Below are positions 38,208 to 44,906 of a stretch of 64,000 bases of DNA, in pieces. Location of the stretch: NCBI RefSeq assembly GCF_001557535.2, contig NZ_CP014308.1:729819-793818 (forward strand). Direction: 5' to 3'. Made by a program: the position numbers and the translations under genes. Numbering within the stretch: position 1 is the first letter of the stretch; the number at the start of each line of letters is the position of its first letter. The stretch comes from Burkholderia sp. PAMC 26561. Its GTDB lineage: Bacteria > Pseudomonadota > Gammaproteobacteria > Burkholderiales > Burkholderiaceae. The notes under the pieces were generated by a model. It did no database searches and was not told where the DNA came from. It saw only the letters and a program-made list of their open reading frames with translations.

Positions 38208-38609
38208 TTAAGAACGAGCGCGTCTGATTGCTTCCACTGCCGTCGCGCTGGCGAGGTCCGCGTAGAGTTCGGCCCACTTGCCAAGGAGCGATGAATCGTC
38301 GGTGAGGAACAGGGGGTGTTCAGCCCATACACTGACCATGGGTCCCTTCCAACCCAGTTCGAAAATACGAAGGTCTTCGTCGTCGCTCACGCCCGAATCG
38401 ACCAGGTCGACGAAGGACGCGAGGTTGTACAGATAGACTTCGAGCGGCTCGATGTCAAAGAGCGCCGCAAGTACCGATGTCGCCCGCTTGGACGCGGCTT
38501 CTCGGCTGCCGGCCATCAGGAAGACGATGCGTTCGTCGTTACTGTTGGGCTTACCGAATATCACACGGTATAGGGATGTCCTGCACCGATTGCTTAGTTG
38601 CGTGCTCAT
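38208..38609 (-). CDS. Hypothetical protein (133 aa)
   Basis: A soluble acidic protein (VYLYNLASFVDLVDSGVSDD, then EDLRIFELGWKGPMVSVWAE). No family recognised. It is convergent with the SRAP gene and divergent from the H-NS gene. Confidence 0.6.
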   Translation of the reverse strand: MSTQLSNRCRTSLYRVIFGKPNSNDERIVFLMAGSREAASKRATSVLAALFDIEPLEVYLYNLASFVDLVDSGVSDDEDLRIFELGWKGPMVSVWAEHPLFLTDDSSLLGKWAELYADLASATAVEAIRRARS

Positions 38610-38801
38610 TTTAATTTTTGTCCTGACCTAATGTCGAATCGTCCAAGGGTCGATTGCGCTTCGCCGTCACACGTCCTGGTCAACGTACAATTGGCACAGA
38701 GCGGCGCACGTAACTGCTTTGCCATATCTTCGTTTTTGGAACGGCCGGAGCCTTTATCGGTCGAACTCACATCACTAATCATAGAAGAAAACACGACCCA
38801 A

Positions 38802-39101
38802 ATGACGGACACTGGATACCGCGCCCTGCTTGCGCAACGTGAAGCACTGGAAAAGCAGATTGAAGAACTGAGAAACGCCGAGCGCAGTGACGCGATCGAA
38901 TGGATCCGCGAGCAAATGGCCCTATACGAAGTTAAGCCCGAAGACCTCGAGCCACGCAGTAGCCGCGCCCCGCGGAAGCAATCGGCGCCTGTCGCTGCAA
39001 AATACCGTGATCCCGCATCAGGCGCGACCTGGAGCGGTCGCGGCAAGCCCCCTCGCTGGATCGCGGACCAGGATCGCGACAAGTTCGCTATCACTGACTG
39101 A
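38802..39101 (+). CDS. H-NS family nucleoid protein
   Basis: 99 residues from the ATG at 38802 (an AGAAGA ribosome site precedes it; the longer frame from 38598 has no such site). It has an N-terminal coiled coil for dimerisation (LLAQREALEKQIEELRNAER) and the C-terminal AT-hook-like DNA-binding motif YRDPASGATWSGRGKPPRWI. Silences AT-rich foreign DNA; plasmid copies often protect the host from fitness cost. Confidence 0.93.
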   Translation: MTDTGYRALLAQREALEKQIEELRNAERSDAIEWIREQMALYEVKPEDLEPRSSRAPRKQSAPVAAKYRDPASGATWSGRGKPPRWIADQDRDKFAITD

Positions 39102-39126
39102 TCCTCGCCACGATACCGAGCCCACG

Positions 39127-39167
39127 ATGTTGTCCACACAATTTGTGGACAGCGTTGTGGACAACAT
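39127..39167. repeat. Nested palindrome with DnaA-box-like units
   Basis: A perfect 12-bp inverted repeat, ATGTTGTCCACA at 39127-39138 and its complement at 39156-39167. Between them is a third copy, TGTGGACA at 39144-39151, which can pair with the left arm instead. TTGTCCACA is one base from the DnaA box TTATCCACA. It lies between convergent genes and lacks a T run, so it is not a standard terminator. Confidence 0.55.
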
Positions 39168-39240
39168 CACTTGAAAGCCCATAAGTCGTTGTAGTTCCAA
39201 CATTTATCGAACCCGCCTTGATGTGCGTCATGGGCCCCGG

Positions 39241-39570
39241 TCAGTCGACCAACGCAGGTTCGGGCTCGGGTGGCTCAGATGGCTTCGTTCCCTTGGGCGC
39301 CGGCTTGATCTCGGCGAGGACGGTCTGGCGCAGGTGCTGCTTGACCAACACAAGCCGCAATTTTTCGATCGCGATCAATTCACCCAAATTTTCCTGTCTC
39401 CATGTGCGATGAATGATCTTGAAGTAGTCGTCGACTTCGTTGATTACACCCCGGCTGAACTGAACCTCCAACACGAGCCGCTCGATATCTTCGTTGCCTC
39501 GGTACTTCTTCCAAAGCGAACGCAGTTCCTTTAGGCTCAATGGTGCGAACTCAGGGAGGGCTTTGGCCAT
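39241..39570 (-). CDS. Hypothetical protein in imuA operon
   Basis: 109 residues; helical and charged, ending in a Pro/Glu-rich tail (TKPSEPPEPEPALVD). The start MAKALPEFAPLSLKELRSLW is 20 bp after the imuA stop. No family recognised. It occupies the place where imuB would be expected but is not a polymerase fragment. Confidence 0.6.
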   Translation of the reverse strand: MAKALPEFAPLSLKELRSLWKKYRGNEDIERLVLEVQFSRGVINEVDDYFKIIHRTWRQENLGELIAIEKLRLVLVKQHLRQTVLAEIKPAPKGTKPSEPPEPEPALVD

Positions 39571-39590
39571 CGCATCGATCTCGGTACGAA

Positions 39591-40370
39591 CTATTCGGTG
39601 ATCGCGGCGTGCTCGACCGCAGCCACGGGCAGTTCGACCGTGCGCCGTTGGACGCGACGATGCTCGCTGATCAAGTTGGGCGATGGAGAAAGTTTGATCA
39701 TAATCGGCGCCGGTGCAGCGGGACCTTTGCGCTTGATCAGTTCGACGGCGACGCCCTCAGCGACCGCCCGAACGGCAAATCTAAGGGGCGCCGGCGACGA
39801 GTCCTGGGCCCGCGCCAGCGGCCGCATGACGACAAACAGCATCTCGGAACTCTGTGCTGCCAGCAGCAGGCGCCTGAGCGACTCGGCGCGGATATGTTGC
39901 TGCCAGAGCACGAGGGCACCGCAGCTGCCTGCTCTGAGGATCTGTTCCGCGCCCCACAGCGCATCGGACGATTTAGCAGCCTTCAGCCACATGAGCTTGC
40001 CTGGATCAATGCCCATAAAGGCGTAACCGTGCGCATTCGGAATCTGCTGCGGGGCGATCAGTGCAATCGAGCGCTTATCTAATACCGCCGCCATGGCAGG
40101 ACCCAGCAGACGCATTTCGCCGATCCCCGGCTGCTGTAAAAGCAGCTCGGTCATTGTTCCCAACGGCCAGCCGCCGCCAGGCAGCTCGGCTGATAGTGCG
40201 GCGTAACCCGTGTCCACGGTACGCCCATGGGCACGCGCCAATTGCGTCCCTCGCCAAAGACTTATTCCTCCCGACCCGGGATACATAGTCTCGTCAAGTA
40301 GGGCATCGATAGAACGCGCCCGCTCGTCTGGAAGACGTACCGGCTGCGCTTGGACGGCGGTGCGATTCAT
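39591..40370 (-). CDS. imuA: ImuA-like translesion synthesis protein
   Basis: 259 residues from the ATG at 40370 (MNRTAVQAQPVRLPDERARS); a 14-residue upstream extension exists. It shows the RecA/SulA-like ImuA pattern: TGYAALSAELPGGGWPLGTM, then TELLLQQPGIGEMRLLGPAM, IALIAPQQIPNAHGYAFMGI and ALVLWQQHI. ImuA works with ImuB and DnaE2 in SOS mutagenesis; neither partner gene is next to it. Its promoter region carries half a LexA box cut by the IS1595-family element. Confidence 0.85.
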   Translation of the reverse strand: MNRTAVQAQPVRLPDERARSIDALLDETMYPGSGGISLWRGTQLARAHGRTVDTGYAALSAELPGGGWPLGTMTELLLQQPGIGEMRLLGPAMAAVLDKRSIALIAPQQIPNAHGYAFMGIDPGKLMWLKAAKSSDALWGAEQILRAGSCGALVLWQQHIRAESLRRLLLAAQSSEMLFVVMRPLARAQDSSPAPLRFAVRAVAEGVAVELIKRKGPAAPAPIMIKLSPSPNLISEHRRVQRRTVELPVAAVEHAAITE

Positions 40371-40387
40371 GAAAACGCCCTCTAATA

Positions 40388-40395
40388 CTGTACAA
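40388..40395. promoter_or_regulatory. Left half of the LexA box split by the IS
   Basis: CTGTACAA remains next to imuA. The matching half CCATACAG is at 41476-41483 beyond the IS. Joined they give CTGTACAACCATACAG, an exact CTGT-N8-ACAG operator closely resembling the umuD box. Confidence 0.6.
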
Positions 40396-41475
40396 ATATA
40401 AGGGCTATCCACTTAGAGCCACCATCCCGCAAGCCGAAATTTAAGCGTCGCGAGATGTTCTTTTTGCGATCTGACGGTAGGTGATCGGGTCGGCTTGAAC
40501 GGCCTGTTCGAGCAAGCGGTAGAAAATAAGGCCGCGAGAACGTGACGCGCGTCGGTTGAAGCGGAACACGAATTCGTCGAGATAGTGTTCCAACTGGGCC
40601 GGCTTAACTGCTCCTTGATGTGTACCGAGGAGCCAGCGCTTGAGCAACGAAGCCACCCGATGTACGCCAGGCAGCGGCATGTGAGCTGGAATGGCATCCG
40701 CCGGTATCACGTTTCTGACCACCGTCCGTTCATGCTGATATTCCTCCCGCAGGTCCCGGTAGATGGCTGCGCCGTCCGTACGCAGCACGGAGCCGCGTTC
40801 CACGACTTCTCTCACGAACGGAACGATGTTGGCGCCCGACTCCGCTTCAATTCGCTGGATACGGATACGGCCGAACCCTTTTGGCACCAAGATTTCCACG
40901 GCAATCACCACGATAGCTTTAGTGGTCAGCCCCCTCGTGCCTTTACCGACGGGGGTAACACGGCGATCACGAATTGCAAGATAGCTCTGGTCTACTTCGA
41001 CGATGCCTTGCAAGCGCTCTCGCCCCGGGCGAACCATCGCCCGCCGAAAGCGATGCAGAATGGTCCAGGCGGTTTGGTAACTACCAAAGCCCAGTACACG
41101 CTGCAAACCCAAGGCGCTCATGCCTGATTTCTGGCTCGTAATATGCCACGCAGCTGCCAGCCAAACCTTGAGGGGCGTGCGTGTCTTATCTAAAATCGTA
41201 CCTGACGTAACCGTGCACGAATGGCGGCAGGCTCTGCAGATCAGGCGTCCGCGGCTACTTCGATATGGTTCACCCTTAATTCTACAATCCGGGCAAGCGA
41301 ATCCATCTGGCCAGCGCAGTCGCTGAAGATAACGCGCGCAGTCGTCCTCGGTGGCAAACCATTCTTCAAACTGGTTCCACGTCCGAGGGTAGTCGAAGCC
41401 CGCAAGAGGGGTAGGTTGAAATTCGCTCACGCCGACATGATCGCTCCGTTGGCGCTAAGTGAATAGCCCTTATAT
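40396..41475 (-). mobile_element. IS1595-family insertion sequence
   Basis: 1080 bp with one transposase gene. Terminal inverted repeats of about 25 bp, 23 matching: inward from 40396 ATATAAGGGCTATCCACTTA, and from the other end ATATAAGGGCTATTCACTTA. With these ends the flanks show no target duplication, although IS1595 members usually make 8 bp; alternative inner ends at the GGGCTAT also give none. Confidence 0.85.
40441..41430 (-). CDS. IS1595-family (ISXO2-like) transposase
   Basis: 329 residues. An N-terminal zinc ribbon (FACPDCRIKGEPYRSSRGRL, then CRACRHSCTVTSGTIL) is followed by a DDE/DDN transposase core with IVEVDQSYLAIRDRR and LRTDGAAIYRDL, and HRVASLLKRWLLGTHQGAVK near the C-terminus. 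Length and order match ISXO2-like transposases. No lesions seen. Confidence 0.93.
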   Translation of the reverse strand: MSEFQPTPLAGFDYPRTWNQFEEWFATEDDCARYLQRLRWPDGFACPDCRIKGEPYRSSRGRLICRACRHSCTVTSGTILDKTRTPLKVWLAAAWHITSQKSGMSALGLQRVLGFGSYQTAWTILHRFRRAMVRPGRERLQGIVEVDQSYLAIRDRRVTPVGKGTRGLTTKAIVVIAVEILVPKGFGRIRIQRIEAESGANIVPFVREVVERGSVLRTDGAAIYRDLREEYQHERTVVRNVIPADAIPAHMPLPGVHRVASLLKRWLLGTHQGAVKPAQLEHYLDEFVFRFNRRASRSRGLIFYRLLEQAVQADPITYRQIAKRTSRDA

Positions 41476-41683
41476 CCATACAGTATCGTACACCGGATCC
41501 CGGATGCCAGAACGCGGAATTTGAAAACGCGAAAATTAGGCTGACGCGGGACCGACCCAGTTACAAACCAATCGCTTTCCGCTCACCCACCCTTGAACAG
41601 TGGCGCGATGCGCCAAGTGTGCGAGAGCCTGGCGGCTCCCGCACGTGAGGTTGCATGTGTGGGAACCACGTCGCCGCGCTCCA

Positions 41684-41925
41684 TCCTTTGCCTGTCGTTC
41701 AAAGCGCGTTTCCTCTGCTCTTCAAAGCCGCCTCTTAATCGACGCATAGCACGAACCGGCTTCAGCACAAGGGTTTGCTGCGCCATGTCCTCACCCGTTC
41801 GATGCTCGCCTGCGGCTGCGCTTCGCTGCGGCCTCCGGGCATGCCCTTGTGCCGAATCCGCCCCGTGCAAAACATGCGTCGAGGCGGCTCCGAAGAGCAG
41901 ATGAAACAGAACGACAAGCAAAGGA
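41684..41925 (+). repeat. Long imperfect inverted repeat upstream of the LPD29 operon
   Basis: Left arm 41684-41773 and right arm 41844-41925 are imperfect reverse complements with several near-perfect blocks. For example, TCCTTTGCCTGTCGTTC pairs with the complement of GAACGACAAGCAAAGGA (16 of 17), followed by the CTGCTCTTC and AGCCGCCTC blocks and a CAGCACAAGGG/CCCTTGTGCCG block. The loop is about 70 nt and itself GC-rich. The right arm ends only 7 nt before the next start codon and includes its ribosome site. Transcribed, it would fold into a large stem; a structured leader or small RNA is possible. Confidence 0.6.
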
Positions 41926-41932
41926 CGGATTT

Positions 41933-42118
41933 ATGAGCGCAACGACCACCCACACAAGCAACCTCACCAACGAAGCGGGATTTCCTCCCGCGCCCTCCGA
42001 GGCCCACCAAAAAGCATATGCCAAAGGCGATGTCCAAGAGGTCCTTTTAAATGGCACGCGCATTCGCATGGTGTTCGACGGCGCACCGTGGTGGAACGTC
42101 AGCGTCACACGGATCTAG
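41933..42118 (+). CDS. Small hypothetical protein
   Basis: 61 residues from the ATG at 41933 (MSATTTHTSNLTNEAGFPPA), with AAAGGA upstream. The C-terminus VQEVLLNGTRIRMVFDGAPW reads like a compact beta fold. It precedes the LPD29 gene with a 30-bp gap and is likely in its operon. Confidence 0.6.
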   Translation: MSATTTHTSNLTNEAGFPPAPSEAHQKAYAKGDVQEVLLNGTRIRMVFDGAPWWNVSVTRI

Positions 42119-42148
42119 GTTTTCAACTCAATATTAAGGACAACTACG

Positions 42149-42751
42149 ATGACTAATTATTTTACTTGTGCCGAAACCGCCAAGCTTATTCGCCAATCGC
42201 TGAAGGAAGCCTTTCCGGGGGTTAAGTTTTCCGTGCGTAGCAGCACCTACAGCGGTGGCGCATCGATAGATGTGAGCTGGACCGATGGCCCGAACGCGGC
42301 GCAAGTCGAATCGATCACGAAGGGATTCAAAGCAGCCTATTTCGATGGCTCGATCGACTACCAAGGCTCAATCCACCACATGACGGACGGCGAGCAAGTC
42401 CGGTTCGGCGCCGACTACATCACGTCAAGCCGCCGCTATTCGGACGCTGCGGTGGAGCGCGCCATTGCAAGCGTGAGCCGCCGCTACGCCGGCAACTTCA
42501 GAAAGGCCGGAGTCACACGTCTCACCGTTCAACAGTTCCGTTCCGGGGACCTGTACCGCATCCAATTGCCTGGGCTTCATTGGGACGGCGCGAGCAGCGT
42601 TCAAACCATGATTCACCAGGCACTGGCAAAACACGCGGACCGCCTCAAGGTGAACCCGAGCAAGACGGCCGCGAGGAAGTTCATCACCCACGGCGACGGC
42701 TACAGCCGCAGTATTGGAGCCGGGTATTCTGCGGTTTCTGTCGACGTATGA
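42149..42751 (+). CDS. LPD29 domain-containing protein
   Basis: 200 residues. The opening MTNYFTCAETAKLIRQSLKE, then AFPGVKFSVRSSTYSGGASI and DVSWTDGP, is the signature of the large polyvalent protein-associated domain 29, found in plasmid and phage proteins injected or made early in transfer. Its precise activity is unknown. The stop overlaps the next start (ATGA). Confidence 0.85.
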   Translation: MTNYFTCAETAKLIRQSLKEAFPGVKFSVRSSTYSGGASIDVSWTDGPNAAQVESITKGFKAAYFDGSIDYQGSIHHMTDGEQVRFGADYITSSRRYSDAAVERAIASVSRRYAGNFRKAGVTRLTVQQFRSGDLYRIQLPGLHWDGASSVQTMIHQALAKHADRLKVNPSKTAARKFITHGDGYSRSIGAGYSAVSVDV

Positions 42752-42975
42752 GCCGCTCGTCCATGCAAAGAATAAGCGATGAAACCGCTCGCATTGTCGT
42801 CGGATATAACGCCACCGCCACATACTCTATGCTCGGTTACGCCGGAACCTTCACGGGCAATGGATTTGTGGGTTCAGACCTGCGCCACTATGACGGGATT
42901 ATGCAAACTGGGGCGTTTGACCTGGGCAACGCGAAACACGCGGAATTCGTTGCATATTACGACTATGCGATTTAA
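42748..42975 (+). CDS. Small hypothetical protein coupled to LPD29 gene
   Basis: 75 residues starting at an ATG that overlaps the LPD29 stop as ATGA (MSRSSMQRISDETARIVVGY…). Aromatic- and Gly-rich, no recognised fold (GTFTGNGFVGSDLRHYDGIM). The coupling supports it being real. Confidence 0.6.
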   Translation: MSRSSMQRISDETARIVVGYNATATYSMLGYAGTFTGNGFVGSDLRHYDGIMQTGAFDLGNAKHAEFVAYYDYAI

Positions 42976-43025
42976 CGCGGACAGCGCCGCACCAGACGCG
43001 CGCGTTTGGCACGTGCTCTTGATGC

Positions 43026-43301
43026 TCAAACCGGTTCACTTACCCAAATAAGGCCCAGACCCGCAGCGTGGCATAGCAACGCCCACGCGGAATAGGGGAT
43101 GCGCGCGTCCTCAGCGATCCACTTACGGACTTGGCGGCAGCCACCCGTCTCTTGAGTGGCTATGCCCAAATACTTCCCGGCTTTGCTTCCTGTGAAACCG
43201 GCGCGTTCGATAACCTCACGAACCTCGGGACCGGTCGGTTGCAACCAGCCGTCAGCTGCTGGGCGCAGGCATTCCGGTCTGATTGTAGTTGCTTGATCCA
43301 T
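43026..43301 (-). CDS. Small Cro/C1-type helix-turn-helix regulator
   Basis: 91 residues from the ATG at 43301, with GAGGAAG 6 nt upstream. The longer frame to 43397 runs into the hairpin region and is unlikely. TGPEVREVIERAGFTGSKAG, then KYLGIATQETGGCRQVRKWI and PYSAWALLCHAAGLG, fit the short Xre-type regulators common on beta-proteobacterial plasmids. Probably a plasmid regulator. Confidence 0.75.
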   Translation of the reverse strand: MDQATTIRPECLRPAADGWLQPTGPEVREVIERAGFTGSKAGKYLGIATQETGGCRQVRKWIAEDARIPYSAWALLCHAAGLGLIWVSEPV

Positions 43302-43621
43302 CGTCTCTTCCTCAAAAAAGTTAAGTTGCGCTGCGTGAGACGCCTTTTGGCATCCAGCCCCCGCTAAAGCGGGGGATACACCGTGGCCTTTGGCCACTGG
43401 ACGACCCCGAACCGTGGTCCGCTACGGCCCAGCTGTCGCGCCCCTTCGCTTCGCTTCGGGTCCGCGGCTCTCCCCGCGCTACTAGCGCGGGTCCCCGTGC
43501 CGCTCGCTCCAGGCGCGACGGTGCGCGCGATAGTTTAGCGGTCGGCTCACCCCCAGTCTGCAAGAGCGGGGCGTGTCGAGGCGAGCGAGTTACCCGGCCT
43601 CTCGACCGGGTCCTCCGGTGA
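43302..43621. other. GC-rich hairpin cluster between HTH gene and klcA
   Basis: 320 bases without a gene but with at least three compact perfect hairpins: CCCCCGC-TAAA-GCGGGGG (43358-43375), GTGGCC-TTT-GGCCAC (43383-43397) and CCCGCGCTA-C-TAGCGCGGG (43473-43491). The last is nested in an outer pair GTCGCGCC/GGCGCGAC (about 43434 and 43513). Very GC-rich. It might be a structured RNA or a transfer/replication site; a similar cluster lies at 53631-53693. Confidence 0.5.
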
Positions 43622-44041
43622 CTAGTCGATGGCCCTCATGATCAAATTAGATTCCGCATGTTGAATCGCGAAATCGCGAAGCCAATGATACTGATTGATG
43701 AGTTTATCGATGCCGTATCGATTGGCCAAATCGCATTGGGCAAATAGCGATGCCACAATACCTGCGGCATCGGCGCTCATTTCGCCTGAGAAATAATTTC
43801 CCGATACGTCGATTTTAAATCGTTTCTCATCGCACGGAGCCATATAAAAACCACCGTTTGACAAGTCATAGAAGTTCCAAAGCCCTCCACCATAGTCTTC
43901 TGACAGCTTCCCTAGCCATCCGTACACCAGAAACTCCCCTTTCAGCATTAGACCTCCTAGATGCCTAGGAAGAAAGTGGTGTCGAAGGTTTTCCGGAATT
44001 GGATTCGCGGATATTGCAGATACATCAGAAGGGTTCGACAT
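43622..44041 (-). CDS. klcA: KlcA/ArdB-type antirestriction protein
   Basis: 139 residues with the family signature: FLVYGWLGKLSEDYGGGLWN, then FYDLSNGGFYMAP, DVSGNYFSGEMSADAAGIVA and a terminal FAIQHAESNLIMRAID. It inhibits type I restriction enzymes after conjugative entry without being a DNA mimic. AAGGAAATAAG precedes the ATG. It is divergent from parB across a 200-bp AT-rich gap. Confidence 0.93.
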   Translation of the reverse strand: MSNPSDVSAISANPIPENLRHHFLPRHLGGLMLKGEFLVYGWLGKLSEDYGGGLWNFYDLSNGGFYMAPCDEKRFKIDVSGNYFSGEMSADAAGIVASLFAQCDLANRYGIDKLINQYHWLRDFAIQHAESNLIMRAID

Positions 44042-44170
44042 CTTATTTCCTTAAAACGGGCCTTAGCAATATGCTCGGCCACCTCAATATAATAAGGAAT
44101 TGGCGATCAATGGTAAAGGTATTAACTCAATAAAACGTGTAACTTCTAGTTTACAATTAAAGACTGTTTA

Positions 44171-44191
44171 AATAGGCATAAAGGGCCTATT
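44171..44191. promoter_or_regulatory. Inverted repeat before parB
   Basis: AATAGGC-(7 nt)-GCCTATT in the AT-rich klcA-parB gap, 49 bp before the parB start. A candidate operator for autoregulation. A TATAAT at 44088-44093 lies further upstream. Confidence 0.35.
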
Positions 44192-44240
44192 ATGTACTCA
44201 GTGGTCGAGCACATCGCTAAGACCAAAATCGGAGAAGCAA

Positions 44241-44657
44241 ATGATGGATGATCGTTCAGTTGATGTTGCAGTGGCAGAGAATGCGAACGGGTCGGGTGCA
44301 ATCGGAGCGGTGCTGGAAACAAGTTTTGCTGAAACGTCGATAGCGTCTGTTCCTTTGTCCCGGTTAAGCGTCTCGCCGCTCAACGTGCGCCGTAGAGCGC
44401 TAACAGGCATCGAGGGGCTGGCCGACAGCATTTTAGCCAAAGGCTTATTACAGAACTTGGTGGCCCACCCAGCGAAAGGCTCACGCGGCAAGAACCCGAA
44501 GCTGTGCGTTTGCGCCGGTCAGCGTCGCCTCGCCGCGCTCCAGTTATTAGCGGATCAAGGCAAGATCAACCCCGACATGAACATCCCCGTCAAGGTGCTG
44601 ACTGAAGCCGAAGCCGTGGCGGCTTCGCTGATCGAGAACGAGTCCCGCGAACCGATG
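44241..44657 (+). pseudogene. parB: ParB-like protein, N-terminal part, interrupted
   Basis: 139 native residues. After a variable start come SVPLSRLSVSPLNVRRRALT, GIEGLADSILAKGLLQNLVA, the CAGQRRLAALQLL box and ASLIENESREPM. These are the ParB/RepB N-terminal (CTP-binding) motifs. GGAGAAG precedes the ATG. At codon 139 the recombinase element intervenes, and the frame runs on uselessly to 44837. Joined to the part starting at 50341, the protein would be about 676 residues. Confidence 0.88.
44650..44657 (+). repeat. Left copy of the element's target repeat
   Basis: AACCGATG, repeated at 50333-50340. The element's outer ends read TTAGG (44658 inward) and CCTAA (ending at 50334), overlapping the right repeat. 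Probably the recombination core. Confidence 0.65.
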
Positions 44658-44745
44658 TTAGGTTACGCGCCTCAAGTGTCCTGCCTGTTCTCCCTGTCAT
44701 TCGTTTGTCATTGGGAGTCCTCAATCTGGCGAAGGAGTTTCCTTA

Positions 44746-44779
44746 ACGCGAGCCAGGGCAAGCTTGCCCTGGCTCGCGT
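44746..44779. repeat. Perfect 34-bp palindrome at the left end of the element
   Basis: Two perfect 17-nt arms meeting at a central AAGCTT; the left arm reads ACGCGAGCCAGGGCAAG. It sits between the left end and the first recombinase gene. As RNA it is a very stable hairpin without a T run, so a shield against read-through from parB or a recombinase-binding site are both possible. Confidence 0.7.
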
Positions 44780-44906
44780 CACCCGGCGGTTCGTGTCCCT
44801 GATAACAGCAGGTCACGCCGACCGTCCTTGTTGTTGAGCCGCAAGGCTTTGCGGCCCATCCACTGTCTGACGATGTGGATGAGCACGAGAAGTACGGAGG
44901 ACACCA

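Noticed and set aside
39241..39570. ImuB fragment downstream of imuA
   Set aside because: The 109-residue product is charged and helical and lacks any Y-family polymerase motif.
41593..41904. Overlapping frames of about 100 codons on both strands upstream of the LPD29 operon
   Set aside because: Their mutual similarity is explained by the inverted repeat at 41684-41925, not by coding.
43321..43563. An 80-codon minus-strand frame between the HTH gene and klcA, and the N-terminal extension of the HTH frame
   Set aside because: It lies in the hairpin cluster with extreme GC and low-complexity translation; the HTH gene has a good start at 43301.
44241..44837. The 199-codon frame as a normal ParB gene
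   Set aside because: Codons after 44657 come from the inserted element and show no ParB features; the true continuation is at 50341.
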